From: ZC4RG35 sp040878345
Lineage (GTDB): Bacteria; Actinomycetota; Acidimicrobiia; Spongiisociales; ZC4RG35
Reading direction: 5' to 3'
Assembly: GCA_040878345.1 (NCBI GenBank)
Contig: JBBDML010000009.1
Location: 1-64,000 of the forward strand
Length of the DNA: 64,000 nt
Shown: positions 54,462 through 63,280 of the stretch, piece after piece
How the letters are laid out: the number at the start of each line of letters is the position of its first letter
Position numbering within the stretch: the first letter of the stretch is position 1
The notes under the pieces: generated by a model
What the model was told of the DNA's origin: nothing
Database searches by the model: none
Seen by the model: only the letters and a program-made list of their open reading frames with translations
Translations under genes and position numbers: made by a program

Positions 54462-55091
54462 ATGACGGGTAAACCGCGCATCAGCTACGTGCCGCTCGAC
54501 GACATGACCTCGGAGATGCGGGCAGAGATGGAGCGCTGCGCCCGGGAGGGGACTCCCCGGCCCGAGAGCTCGGCCGTTCGGGCCCATGTCCCCAACGCCT
54601 TCTGGTCCTTCGCCAACAGCTGGAAGGATCTCTTCCGAGATGGGGTGGTCGACCACGACATCAAAGAGCTGTGCCGCGTCTACGTGTCCCGTTCCGTCAA
54701 GTGCGAATACTGCGGGAATCAGCGCTCCGAGAAGGGACGCTCGATGGGGCTCACCGAAGGCAAGTACGACGACCTGCTCAACTTCGAGTCGTCGCAGGAG
54801 TACGACGACCGACAGAAGGCAGCGCTGGCCTATGCCGAGGCGATCACCTGGCATCTCGACACCGACGATGCGTTCTGGGAGCGTCTCAACCAGCACTTCG
54901 ACGAAGCCGAACTGGTGGAGCTCGGGTGCTTCGTCGGTCTCACCATGGGTCAGCAGAGCTGGTTGCGTCTCCTCGACATCGATCACCATCAGGTGATGCC
55001 CGGGACCATGGCCGCCATGGCCCCCGGTTTCGAGAGCGCAGGGGACCTGGCCCAGTCGAAGGCTTCCGAGGACTACTGGGCCAAGTCCTGA
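54462..55091 (+). CDS. AhpD-like/carboxymuconolactone decarboxylase family protein (209 aa)
   Basis: All-helical AhpD-like fold with the redox CxxC in SVKCEYCGNQRS (about 84-87), followed by GLTEGKYDDLLNFESS and ALAYAEAITWHLD. The His that usually follows the CxxC in peroxidase-active AhpD is replaced (GNQRS), so alkylhydroperoxidase chemistry may be impaired. GGAG sits seven bases before the ATG at 54462; an ATG at 54438 lacks such a site. Its stop is 20 bp before the CocE-type hydrolase, so they form an operon behind the CAATCGATTG operator. Confidence 0.82.
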   Translation: MTGKPRISYVPLDDMTSEMRAEMERCAREGTPRPESSAVRAHVPNAFWSFANSWKDLFRDGVVDHDIKELCRVYVSRSVKCEYCGNQRSEKGRSMGLTEGKYDDLLNFESSQEYDDRQKAALAYAEAITWHLDTDDAFWERLNQHFDEAELVELGCFVGLTMGQQSWLRLLDIDHHQVMPGTMAAMAPGFESAGDLAQSKASEDYWAKS

Positions 55092-55111
55092 ACCCGGCTC
55101 GGGCCACCGCA

Positions 55112-56872
55112 ATGCACATCGATTGGGACGTCCCCATCGAGACGGACGACGGCCTGATACTCCGAGCCGACGTCTTCCGACCAGATCCGGACGGTCGGTA
55201 TCCGGTCATCCTCTCCTACGGGCCCTACGCCAAGGGTCTCGCATTTCAGGAGGGCTACCCCGACCAGTGGCGTCTGATGACGACCCAGCATCCCGATGTA
55301 GAGGCGGGCTCGAGCAACCGCTACCAGAACTGGGAGGTGGTCGACCCCGAGAAGTGGGTGCCCGACGGCTACGCAGTGGTCCGCGTCGACTCCCGGGGTT
55401 GCGGGCGCTCCCCCGGCTATGTCGACGTGTTCTCCCAACGGGAGACCGACGACTTGGCGGCCTGCATCGAGTGGGCCGGAGTCCAGCCGTGGAGCACCGG
55501 AAAGGTGGGTCTCAACGGGATCTCCTACTACGCAATCAACCAGTGGCACGTCGCCTCCCGACAGCCGGAGCACCTCGTCGCCATGTGCGTGTGGGAGGGG
55601 GCGGCCGACTGTTATCGGGACATGACCCACCATGGCGGAATCCTCTCCACCTTCTGGGCGAACTGGTACGACATGCAGGTGAAAACGGTCCAACACGGTC
55701 TCGGCGAACGTGGCGCCGTGAGCCGGGTCACCAGGGTCCCCGTCACCGGCGACATCACCTTGAACCAGGCGGAGCTGGAGCGGAACCGGGCCGAATTGGG
55801 AGCAGACGTCCGTGAGCATGCCCTCGACGACCAGTTTCATCGGGACCGCTCGCCCGACTGGTCGAGGGTCGACATCCCTCTCCTCACGGCGGGCAATTGG
55901 GGAGGACAGGGGCTGCACCTGCGTGGCAACGTGGAGGGCTTCGCCCGCTCGGCCACCCGGCGCAAGTGGCTGGAGCTCCACGGCCTCGAGCATTGGACTC
56001 ACTTCTACACCGACTACGGGGTCGGCATGCAGAAGCGGTTCTTCGCCCGGTTCTTGAAGGACGCGGACAACGGATGGGACGACGAGCCGCCGGTCCGACT
56101 CCAGATCCGGCGTGTCGACCGCTACGAGGAGCGCACCGCCGGGGGGTGGCCTCTGCCCGACACCGAATGGACCACTCTCTACCTGGACGCCGGCGATACG
56201 ACCCTCTCACATCAGGTGCCTGAGGTCCGACGAGAGATCCGTTACGACGCCGCGGGTGACGGCGTGACGTTCCTACTCGATCCGCTCGACGTCGAGACCG
56301 AGATCACCGGTCCGGTCGCGCTGAGGCTGTTCGTCTCGTCGGCCACCAGAGACGCCGACATATTCGCGGTGGTGCGTATCTTCGATACCCATGGCGACGA
56401 GGTCACGTTTCAAGGCGCCATCGACCCGCACACCCCGGTGGCTCAAGGCTGGCTGCGGGCATCGCACCGACGCCTCGATGCGGAGCTGTCTCTCCCCTAC
56501 CGCCCGTATCACACCCACGATCGCGTTGAGCCGCTGACGCCGGGCGAGATATACGAGCTCGATGTCGAGATCTGGCCGACGTCGATCGTCGCCCCGGCCG
56601 GCTACCGCCTCGGACTGTCTGTCCGGGGGAACGACTACCGGTACGAGGGAGATCTTGGCGGGGCATCGCTGAGCACCTTCAAGAACCGCCTCACAGGATG
56701 CGGGCCATTCCTCCACGACGACCCGCTCGACCGTCCAGCCGACGTCTTTGGCGACGGGGTGACGCTTCACACCGGCCCCGATCACAGGTCCTCATTGTTG
56801 TTGCCGGTGATACCCCGTTCTCGACGGTCGGCTACCGGCCACTCACCGCTGGAGGAGCCGTCGACGACCTGA
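55112..56872 (+). CDS. CocE/NonD-type X-Pro dipeptidyl-peptidase family hydrolase (586 aa)
   Basis: Serine hydrolase of the cocaine esterase/X-Pro peptidase S15 family. The alpha/beta core starts at LRADVFRPDPDGRYPVILSYGPY. GYAVVRVDSRGCGRSPG and the nucleophile region VGLNGISYYAINQW (Ser about 138) follow, and then a helical cap and a C-terminal jelly-roll (ITGPVALRLFVSSATRDADIFAVV). These enzymes cleave esters, amides or peptides. The start is ATG 55112. The 3' end overlaps the convergent LacI gene by 41 bp, so transcription of one should interfere with the other. Confidence 0.88.
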   Translation: MHIDWDVPIETDDGLILRADVFRPDPDGRYPVILSYGPYAKGLAFQEGYPDQWRLMTTQHPDVEAGSSNRYQNWEVVDPEKWVPDGYAVVRVDSRGCGRSPGYVDVFSQRETDDLAACIEWAGVQPWSTGKVGLNGISYYAINQWHVASRQPEHLVAMCVWEGAADCYRDMTHHGGILSTFWANWYDMQVKTVQHGLGERGAVSRVTRVPVTGDITLNQAELERNRAELGADVREHALDDQFHRDRSPDWSRVDIPLLTAGNWGGQGLHLRGNVEGFARSATRRKWLELHGLEHWTHFYTDYGVGMQKRFFARFLKDADNGWDDEPPVRLQIRRVDRYEERTAGGWPLPDTEWTTLYLDAGDTTLSHQVPEVRREIRYDAAGDGVTFLLDPLDVETEITGPVALRLFVSSATRDADIFAVVRIFDTHGDEVTFQGAIDPHTPVAQGWLRASHRRLDAELSLPYRPYHTHDRVEPLTPGEIYELDVEIWPTSIVAPAGYRLGLSVRGNDYRYEGDLGGASLSTFKNRLTGCGPFLHDDPLDRPADVFGDGVTLHTGPDHRSSLLLPVIPRSRRSATGHSPLEEPSTT

Positions 56873-57863
56873 TGGCGAGGGTGGGTGAGAGGAGGACCCG
56901 ACCGGGAGAGACGACCGCTCCGGCGATGAGCGCAAGGAGCGTGCTGGCCGCATCGGCGCCCATCTGGCGATAGGGAACCCGAACGGCTGTCATCGGGGGC
57001 TGCATGAGGTCGAGAAGGGGAATGTCGTTGTAGCCGGTGATGGAGACATCCACTCCGATGACCTTGCCCAGGGATCGCACCGCCCGGTAACAACCCAGAC
57101 CCAACAGGTCGTTGGCCGCCACGATCGCAGTGATGTGTGGATGACGTCGGAGCAGGGTGAGGGCGGCGGTGGTCCCCGGCTCAACCTGATACCACTCGGC
57201 CTCCTCGACGAGATCGATGTCGGCGTCGAGCCCCACGGTCGTCATCCAGTCGAGAAACGCGTCGCGACGGTCCTTGCCCGTCGATACCCACGAGGGTCCC
57301 GCCACATGACCGATGCGCTCGTGGCCCAACTCCCTCAGGTGTCTCACCGCCAACCCGATCCCAGCGTGATCGTCGCCGACGATCGCCGGGATGGAATCGT
57401 CGTCGACCGACCGGTTGACGAGGACCATCGATGCGTCTCGTTGCGCCTGCCGGGCGACCTCGGAGACCACTCGGCCTGGAGTCGCCAGGATGAGCCCGTC
57501 GACGTGGCGCTCCAGCATGTCCTCCACGAGGCTGTCGGCGTGACTCGGCCCCATGTCGGCGTTGCCGATCAGCACCGAGTAGCCCTCCTCGACCAGCACC
57601 GACTCAGCACCGGCGATGATCGGTCCGAAGAGGGGGTTCTCGACGTCCGGGATGATCACACCGACCGACATGGTGCGGTTGGTTCGCAACCCTCTCGCCA
57701 GTGGATGCGGTCGATAACCGAGCCTCCGGGCGGCTTCGGCGACCCTCTCCACGGTCTCCGGGTTGACGATCGAGGCGGTGCTCGGATTGAGGGCGCGTGA
57801 TGCCGTTGAGATATGCACCCCTGCCTCGCGGGCCACGTCTTTCAATGTGGTTCGGGTCGACAC
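56832..57863 (-). CDS. LacI-family transcriptional regulator (343 aa)
   Basis: The N-terminal HTH and hinge, TLKDVAREAGVHISTASRALN and RRLGYRPHPLARGL, are canonical, followed by a PBP-like effector domain from VGVIIPDVENPLFGPIIAGAE to the C-terminal VRVPYRQMGADAASTLLALI. The start is GTG 57863. It is surrounded by catabolic genes and by at least four promoters carrying CAATCGATTG or close variants. A sugar or pathway intermediate would be the inducer. The overlap with the CocE-type gene's 3' end (56832-56872) is a tail-to-tail arrangement. Confidence 0.9.
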   Translation of the reverse strand: MSTRTTLKDVAREAGVHISTASRALNPSTASIVNPETVERVAEAARRLGYRPHPLARGLRTNRTMSVGVIIPDVENPLFGPIIAGAESVLVEEGYSVLIGNADMGPSHADSLVEDMLERHVDGLILATPGRVVSEVARQAQRDASMVLVNRSVDDDSIPAIVGDDHAGIGLAVRHLRELGHERIGHVAGPSWVSTGKDRRDAFLDWMTTVGLDADIDLVEEAEWYQVEPGTTAALTLLRRHPHITAIVAANDLLGLGCYRAVRSLGKVIGVDVSITGYNDIPLLDLMQPPMTAVRVPYRQMGADAASTLLALIAGAVVSPGRVLLSPTLAIRSSTAPPAVSGR

Positions 57864-57953
57864 CGTGCCCCGAGGCTATCCGTTGCTCTGGCTGTCGTGG
57901 GGAGTCAGCTCGACTTGGCGTCGAATCCGTCACGGCCGGTATTGGGGGTCTGT

Positions 57954-57993
57954 TTGCGCTTCCGTATCGAGAATCCGATAATACAAACGATTG
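57954..57993 (+). promoter_or_regulatory. Promoter of the beta-hydroxyacid dehydrogenase-like gene with LacI-type operator
   Basis: TTGCGC (57954-57959), a 17-bp spacer and GATAAT (57977-57982) form a good promoter. Just after it lies CAAACGATTG (57984-57993), one mismatch from CAATCGATTG and placed over the transcription start. A second inverted repeat, TATCG-6-CGATA (57965-57980), overlaps the -10. The divergent LacI gene begins 90 bp upstream. Confidence 0.55.
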
Positions 57994-58049
57994 CGGGAGG
58001 TACCCCAAAGTGCCCTCGCATGCCGCTAGGCGAGAGGAGAGCGAGCAAG

Positions 58050-58985
58050 ATGGCCGAGAACAAGCACCCGCATCGGGTGGGCTGGATCGGGACGGGCCGG
58101 ATGGGTGCCGCCCTCATCGAGCGACTGCTCGCCTCCCATGTCGATCTCTGGATCTACAACCGGACTCGCTCCAAGGCTGAGCCCTTGGCCACCAAAGGTG
58201 CCAAGATCGTGGACTCACCTGACGACCTCGCCGAGCGTGACATCGTCTTCACCATGGTCGCCGGTCCCGAGGATGTCCTCGAGGTCACGGTAGGGGAACG
58301 AGGTGTTCTCTCTCGCTCCGATCACCGGCCTGGGATCATCGTCGACTCGACGACGATCGACGCCACCACCTCGCAGACTCTCACGGAGAGAGCGGCCGAG
58401 CTCGGGACGGCGGTGCTGGCAGCCCCGGTGTCGGGCAACCCCAAAGTGGTGAGATCGGGCCGTCTCACCACGGTGGTGTCGGGGCCTAGGGAAGCATACG
58501 AGACGGTGCTCCCCTACCTCGAGTGTTTCGGACGCAAAGTCACCTACGTGGGCGCGGGTGACGAGGCGCGGTTGGTGAAGATATGTCACAACCTGATGCT
58601 CGGCGTCGTCACTCAGTCCATGGCCGAGATCACTCTCCTCGCCGAGGCCGCCGGGGTGTCGAGGTCCGACTTCCTCGAGTTCCTCAACGACAGTGTGATG
58701 GGCTCCACCTTCACCAGGTACAAGACCCCGGCATTCGTCAATCTGGACTACAAGCCGACATTCACCTGGCATCTGCTCCGTAAGGACTTCGAGTTGGGGC
58801 TCGAGACCGGCAGGCTGCTCGATGTGCCGCTGCCGACCGCCGCCCTGGTGCACCAGATCGTCGTGGACGGCATCGGGCGCGGATACGGGGACCAGGACTT
58901 TGCCTCGATGCTGAGCCGGCATGCTGAAGGCGCCGGCATCGACCTGGTCCCTGAGGGCAAGGACGTCTCCGACGGTCTGAGTTGA
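58050..58985 (+). CDS. NAD(P)-dependent beta-hydroxyacid dehydrogenase-like protein (311 aa)
   Basis: Member of the 3-hydroxyisobutyrate/6-phosphogluconate-like dehydrogenase family. The Rossmann motif is VGWIGTGRMGAALIERLL (about 9-26), the substrate loop is VLAAPVSGNPKVVRSGRL, and the conserved catalytic Lys is in GDEARLVKICHNLMLG (about 177). An AGGAGAG site precedes the ATG at 58050. The frame is open into the LacI gene's promoter but that part is non-coding. It would oxidise a beta-hydroxy acid or semialdehyde intermediate in the LacI-linked pathway. Confidence 0.88.
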   Translation: MAENKHPHRVGWIGTGRMGAALIERLLASHVDLWIYNRTRSKAEPLATKGAKIVDSPDDLAERDIVFTMVAGPEDVLEVTVGERGVLSRSDHRPGIIVDSTTIDATTSQTLTERAAELGTAVLAAPVSGNPKVVRSGRLTTVVSGPREAYETVLPYLECFGRKVTYVGAGDEARLVKICHNLMLGVVTQSMAEITLLAEAAGVSRSDFLEFLNDSVMGSTFTRYKTPAFVNLDYKPTFTWHLLRKDFELGLETGRLLDVPLPTAALVHQIVVDGIGRGYGDQDFASMLSRHAEGAGIDLVPEGKDVSDGLS

Positions 58986-59016
58986 GGCCCCCCGCTGGGT
59001 CGCTACCAGAGCCGAC

Positions 59017-59907
59017 TCAGAGGTGCTCGTCGAGATAGGTGAGAACACCGTCGATGGCCGCCTCGGCCACCTCGTTGACCTCGTATTCGCCGTCGGGACC
59101 ACGTAACGGGTACACATAGCCGTGGAGGTCGTGGTCCCAGCTGACCCACTCCACCGGCTTGCCCGCCTCGGCGAGCAACTGGTACGAGACCCGAAATATC
59201 CCCTGGAGGTGGTCATCGTCCCTCCCCATGACCAGGATCGGGGTGTCGATGGTCGAGATCCGCTCCATCGCCTTCTTCATGTCGATGCGGGAGCGGACCT
59301 TCTCGGCCTCGACCATCTGCATCTCCTCGATGTTGCGCATCCCGGTGTCGGGCTCGACGAAGGCGGACTCGTCGGGGGTCAATGCGAGGAACTCATGCGC
59401 CGCCGGCTCGGATGCCACCGCCGCCTTGATGCCCTGGTACTCCGAAGTGATCTTGAGCACCATCTCCCCGCCATGGCTCATCCCGATCAGACCGATCCTG
59501 TCGGCGTCGATCCGAGGGTCCTCCTTGAGGTGCTCGACGATGGCGATCTCATCCTCGTACTCCAGGGGTGAGCGGTTGAACATGTCGCGGCCCTGTCTGA
59601 TGTCCCGGATCAGCCGCCCTCCGTTGTGGTAACCGAGCTCGACCTCGGCCCGATAGCGAATCCAGGCACAGGCATAACCTCGCTCGAGGAGACGGTCCAT
59701 GATGCATCCCCGGTTGGCGACGGCGTCCCTGATCCAGGCCATCCCTCCCCCACCGTTCCCGGAAGCGAGCAAGACCAAAGGGTGGGGGCCGTCGCCCGAC
59801 GGCACACGGAGGCCGATGGGGGCATAGAGACCGTCCCAGGTCTCCACATAGCCGAGCTCCACGGGGATGTCGGAGCCGGCTACCTCCTCGATCGTGACTG
59901 CGTTCAC
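59017..59907 (-). CDS. Alpha/beta hydrolase, dienelactone-hydrolase-like (296 aa)
   Basis: Cytosolic hydrolase with LVLLASGNGGGGMAWI (oxyanion region), nucleophile IGLIGMSHGGEMVL (Ser about 145), acid LVMGRDDDHLQG (about 226) and His in WDHDLHGYVYP (about 261). The triad order matches prolyl-oligopeptidase/DLH-type serine hydrolases. The start is GTG 59907 with AAGGAG upstream. It is divergent from the quinone-oxidoreductase-like gene; the 50-70 bp between them hold a LacI-site variant. It is likely a lactone or ester cleaving step. Confidence 0.83.
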   Translation of the reverse strand: MNAVTIEEVAGSDIPVELGYVETWDGLYAPIGLRVPSGDGPHPLVLLASGNGGGGMAWIRDAVANRGCIMDRLLERGYACAWIRYRAEVELGYHNGGRLIRDIRQGRDMFNRSPLEYEDEIAIVEHLKEDPRIDADRIGLIGMSHGGEMVLKITSEYQGIKAAVASEPAAHEFLALTPDESAFVEPDTGMRNIEEMQMVEAEKVRSRIDMKKAMERISTIDTPILVMGRDDDHLQGIFRVSYQLLAEAGKPVEWVSWDHDLHGYVYPLRGPDGEYEVNEVAEAAIDGVLTYLDEHL

Positions 59908-59929
59908 CTCAGCTCCTTCTCGGCCTGCG

Positions 59930-59950
59930 CAAACGATAGGGCATTAACCT
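59930..59950 (+). promoter_or_regulatory. -10 element with LacI-type operator variant
   Basis: TAACCT (59945-59950) ends seven bases before the mini-ORF ATG at 59958. CAAACGATAG (59930-59939), 8 of 10 bases identical to CAATCGATTG, lies where the -35/-10 spacer would be. A bound repressor here would block the divergent genes at 59907 and 59978. Confidence 0.45.
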
Positions 59951-59957
59951 ACCTGGC

Positions 59958-59981
59958 ATGATCGACGACGGACCACGATGA
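59958..59981 (+). CDS. Seven-residue leader ORF coupled to the oxidoreductase gene
   Basis: ATG 59958 encodes MIDDGPR and stops at a TGA that overlaps the ATG of the next gene (ATGA at 59978-59981). A -10 seven bases upstream would make it the first thing on a leaderless message, feeding ribosomes to a start that has no ribosome binding site. It could also be chance. Confidence 0.35.
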   Translation: MIDDGPR

Positions 59982-60937
59982 GAGCCGCACAGGTCACGGT
60001 CATCGGGGCTTCACCTCAGCCCGTCGAGTTGGGCGACCCATCCGTCGGACACGGTCAGGCGCTCATTGCGGTGACTGCCGTTGCGCTCAACCCTGTCGAG
60101 CTACGTGTTGCCGCGGGGCAAATGCCCGGTGCGGTGACCCCGTATGTGCCCGGTCTCGAGGGCGTGGGCACCATCATCAGTTCCAGCACTCTCCCCGAGG
60201 GCACCCGGGTCCGCTTCGAGAACGACCTGCCTGGGTTTGGCAAGGACGGGGCAATGAGGGAGATCGCAGTCGCCGAGGAGGGGGCTCTCGTCGAGTTGCC
60301 CTCGTCGGTCGACGACAACACCGCTGCCGCCGTCGGCGTAGCCGGAGTGACCGCCGAGCTAGCGCTTCGACTGGCGGGTATGAAGGGCGGGGAGAGAGTC
60401 GCGGTCCTCGGCGCCACCGGCGGCGTCGGCCAGATGGCGGTGCAACTGGCCGCTGCCCGGGGTGCGTCCTCCGTCGTGGCGGTGGGACGTCATCGACCCG
60501 GGCTCGGCTGGCTCGAGTCCAACGGCGCCACGGCGACGGTCGACCTCGCCGTGTCAGCGGACCTGCCCGAGGCACTCATCGAAGCCGCAGGCGGTCCTCT
60601 CGACATCGTGGTGGACCTGGTCTGGGGTGCTCCGGCAATCGGCGCCATCTCTGCCCTGGCCGACCAAGGAAGGCTGGTGAACGTGGGGAACACCGCGGGG
60701 ACCCATGCCGACCTGCCGCTTCAAGCGATGCGCAAGGCCCGCAGCTCGGTCGTCGGCCTCTCCTCCGGATGGACCCCGATGCCCGAGAAGCTGGATGCCT
60801 TTCGCTTCGTGATCGAGCAGGTCTCGGTCGGTGCCGTCAAGGTGAATCTCGATGTGGAGCCTCTCGAGTCGATCGGATCGGCCTGGTCACGCCAGGAGCA
60901 GTACCCCCACGCCAAGATCGTCGTCTCGATGATTTGA
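59978..60937 (+). CDS. Quinone-oxidoreductase-like medium-chain dehydrogenase (319 aa)
   Basis: Medium-chain dehydrogenase without zinc ligands: VTAVALNPVELRVAAGQ, YVPGLEGVGTII, GVAGVTAELALRLAG, and the NADPH-binding VLGATGGVGQMAVQLAAARG (about 144-163). C-terminal length is normal. It would reduce an enone or quinone with NADPH. It ends 18 bp from the convergent CoxL-like gene and is preceded by a coupled seven-codon leader. Confidence 0.87.
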   Translation: MRAAQVTVIGASPQPVELGDPSVGHGQALIAVTAVALNPVELRVAAGQMPGAVTPYVPGLEGVGTIISSSTLPEGTRVRFENDLPGFGKDGAMREIAVAEEGALVELPSSVDDNTAAAVGVAGVTAELALRLAGMKGGERVAVLGATGGVGQMAVQLAAARGASSVVAVGRHRPGLGWLESNGATATVDLAVSADLPEALIEAAGGPLDIVVDLVWGAPAIGAISALADQGRLVNVGNTAGTHADLPLQAMRKARSSVVGLSSGWTPMPEKLDAFRFVIEQVSVGAVKVNLDVEPLESIGSAWSRQEQYPHAKIVVSMI

Positions 60938-60955
60938 ACGGGGAGCCCGCCCGAC

Positions 60956-63244
60956 TCAGACCGGCGATGCCCCCACGCGGTCTCTCGACCCTGACAGCGC
61001 CGCCCACACCGTCGCCGGGCGGAGCGGCATCTGGAGGTCGGTGACTCCATATGGGGCCAGGGCGTCCAGTACCGCGTTGACGATGGCGGGCGGTGCACCG
61101 ATGCAACCGGCCTCGCCCGTCCCCTTGGCCCCGAGAGGGTTGGAGGGCGCCGGATGGACCAAACGTCCCGAGATGACCGGCGGAGCGTCGGTGGCGCGTG
61201 GCATTGCGTAGTCGATGAGGGTCGAGGTGAGGAGCTGGCCCTGCTCCGAGTACTGGACGCCCTCATACAAAGCCTGACCGACACCCTGCATCAGCGAACC
61301 GTGGAGCTGGCCCTCCACGATCATGGGATTGAGCACGTTGCCGCAGTCGTCGACTGCCACCAGACGTTGGAGACTCACCTCCCCGGTGTCGAGGTCCACC
61401 TCCACCACGGCCGCATGCACCCCGTAGGGGAACGTCTGCGCGCCGGGGACGAACCACTCCTCGGCCGCCAGGTCCACGCCTCGCTGGTGGGCAGCCTCCG
61501 CCACCTCGGCCCAACCCATCTCGGTTCCCGGCACCCCGACGATCGAAAACGACCCATCGGTCAGCATCACATCCGCCGGCGAGGCCTCGAGGAGGTCGGC
61601 GACCAACTCCGTCGCCGTTTGCCTGACCACATGGGCCGTCCGCCATATCGCCGCCCCGCCGATCTGAGCGGACCTGCTGGCGAAGGTTCCGGTGCCCTGT
61701 GCCACCTCGTCGGTATCGCCCGCCACGTAGTGGACCTCATCGGGTGAGACTCCGAGCGCCGCCGCCGCCACCTGGGACCAGGCTGTCTCGTGTCCCTGAC
61801 CCGAGGAGGCCGAGCCGGTGCGCACAGTTATCGAGCCGTTCCGGTCGACCTCGACCCGTCCGTACTCCCCGGCGTCCACTGCGCCTCCGGCCCGCTCCAC
61901 GAAGGCGCCGAAGCCGATTCCGAGGGGATTTCGTCCCTCGGCGAGACGGGTCCGTTGCTCGACCCTGAGCCGGTCCAGTTCCACCAGATCGACGGCGCGA
62001 CGCATGGCCTCGGCGTAGTCGCCGGAGTCGTAGAGGGCGCCGGTGGGAGTTCGGTGTGGGAGAGCCTCGGTCGGTATGAAGTTGGCCAGCCGCACCTCGA
62101 CCGGATCGAGATTGGCGGCCCTGGCGAATGCGTCCACGGCCCGTTCTATGGCGTAGGCGGCCTCGGGTCGCCCCGCCCCCCGGTAGGAGCCGGTCGGTGC
62201 GGTGTTGGTCACCACCGAGGTGGTGGTCACGGACACGCTCTCGATGTCGTAGAGCCCGAGGGCCACCAGGCGGGAGAAGATCGGGATGGAAGACCCATTG
62301 TGCGGATAGGCGCCGACGTCGGCCAGGATGTCGATCTCGGCACGCTCGATGCGACCGTTCCGTCTCCCCATGAGCTTCACGCGGTGGACCGAGCCGCGTC
62401 CGTGCGTGCCTCCACTGAAGTGCTCGCGGCGTCTCTCCGCCCACATCACCGGCCGCCCCAGGCGAAGGGCGATGGCCGCCGTCACCATGTGCTCCGGATA
62501 GGTCATGCCCTTCATGCCGAAGGCCCCACCCACATCAGGAACCACGACATGGAGCTTGTCGCGGTCGATCGGGATCAGCTGGGACAGACGCGCCTGCACA
62601 CCGTGGGGTCGCTGATGGCTGATGTACACGGTGAGACGTCCGTCATCCTCCGGCACGGCCAGTATGACCAGGGGCTCGATCGGGTTGGGGGCGAGCCGTT
62701 GATTGGTCACCTCGAGCTCGACCACGACCTCGTAGTCCTGACGGAGCTCTCCAACCTCGAGGTTCGACCGGTGGACGACATTGGTCCCCGCTTTCTCGTG
62801 GATGAGCTGTCGGTCCTCGAGGCTGAAGCGGGGGTGGATCACTGCAGGCAGCGGCTCATAGTCCACCCAGATCAAATCGGCCGCGTCGACGGCTGCTGCC
62901 ACCGATGCGGCGGCAACCACCGCCACCGGCTCGCCGACATAGCGGACCTTCTCCCGGGCAAGTTGTGGCCTGGCAAAGTCGGGGGCGGGTATGGAGATGT
63001 TGTCACCAGGGATGTCAGGGAGATCCAGGTCTTCACCGGTGAACACCCCTTCCACTGCAGCACCGTCAACTGCATCGGTGTCGATCGCGGTGATTCCGGC
63101 ATGCGCCTCGGTGCTGCGGACGAACGCCAGGTGGACGGTCTCCGGCGAAGCGAGGTCGGCGACGAAACGCCCGGCACCGGTGATCAGGCGATGGTCTTCC
63201 CGGCGAAGGAACGAATGGGGCTCGAAATAGGGGATCTCGTCCAC
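60956..63244 (-). CDS. CoxL-like molybdenum hydroxylase large subunit (762 aa)
   Basis: Molybdopterin subunit of the CO-dehydrogenase-like (form II) group. It has SFLRREDHRLITGAGRFVADL at the N-terminus, VPDVGGAFGMKGMTYPEH, the loop SYRGAGRPEAAYAIERAVD instead of AYxCSFR, and the Glu in KGTGEAGCIGAPPAIVNAV. It is therefore probably not a CO dehydrogenase. I place the start at GTG 63244 because TTGCCC-17-TATAAA lies seven bases upstream; the frame is open 12 codons further. No FAD or 2Fe-2S subunit gene is next to it in this window. Confidence 0.88.
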   Translation of the reverse strand: MDEIPYFEPHSFLRREDHRLITGAGRFVADLASPETVHLAFVRSTEAHAGITAIDTDAVDGAAVEGVFTGEDLDLPDIPGDNISIPAPDFARPQLAREKVRYVGEPVAVVAAASVAAAVDAADLIWVDYEPLPAVIHPRFSLEDRQLIHEKAGTNVVHRSNLEVGELRQDYEVVVELEVTNQRLAPNPIEPLVILAVPEDDGRLTVYISHQRPHGVQARLSQLIPIDRDKLHVVVPDVGGAFGMKGMTYPEHMVTAAIALRLGRPVMWAERRREHFSGGTHGRGSVHRVKLMGRRNGRIERAEIDILADVGAYPHNGSSIPIFSRLVALGLYDIESVSVTTTSVVTNTAPTGSYRGAGRPEAAYAIERAVDAFARAANLDPVEVRLANFIPTEALPHRTPTGALYDSGDYAEAMRRAVDLVELDRLRVEQRTRLAEGRNPLGIGFGAFVERAGGAVDAGEYGRVEVDRNGSITVRTGSASSGQGHETAWSQVAAAALGVSPDEVHYVAGDTDEVAQGTGTFASRSAQIGGAAIWRTAHVVRQTATELVADLLEASPADVMLTDGSFSIVGVPGTEMGWAEVAEAAHQRGVDLAAEEWFVPGAQTFPYGVHAAVVEVDLDTGEVSLQRLVAVDDCGNVLNPMIVEGQLHGSLMQGVGQALYEGVQYSEQGQLLTSTLIDYAMPRATDAPPVISGRLVHPAPSNPLGAKGTGEAGCIGAPPAIVNAVLDALAPYGVTDLQMPLRPATVWAALSGSRDRVGASPV

Positions 63245-63251
63245 GTCGACC

Positions 63252-63280
63252 TTTATAGCCACCCACCACCGACCGGGCAA
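63252..63280 (-). promoter_or_regulatory. Promoter of the CoxL-like gene (leaderless)
   Basis: On the minus strand TTGCCC (63280-63275), a 17-bp spacer and TATAAA (63257-63252), with seven bases to the GTG at 63244. This is the best complete promoter in the window and fixes that start codon. The -35 overlaps the first of two tandem LacI-type sites. Confidence 0.6.

Noticed and set aside
60956..63244. Aerobic carbon monoxide dehydrogenase
   Set aside because: The loop is SYRGAGR, not AYxCSFR, and no CoxM/CoxS genes are adjacent.
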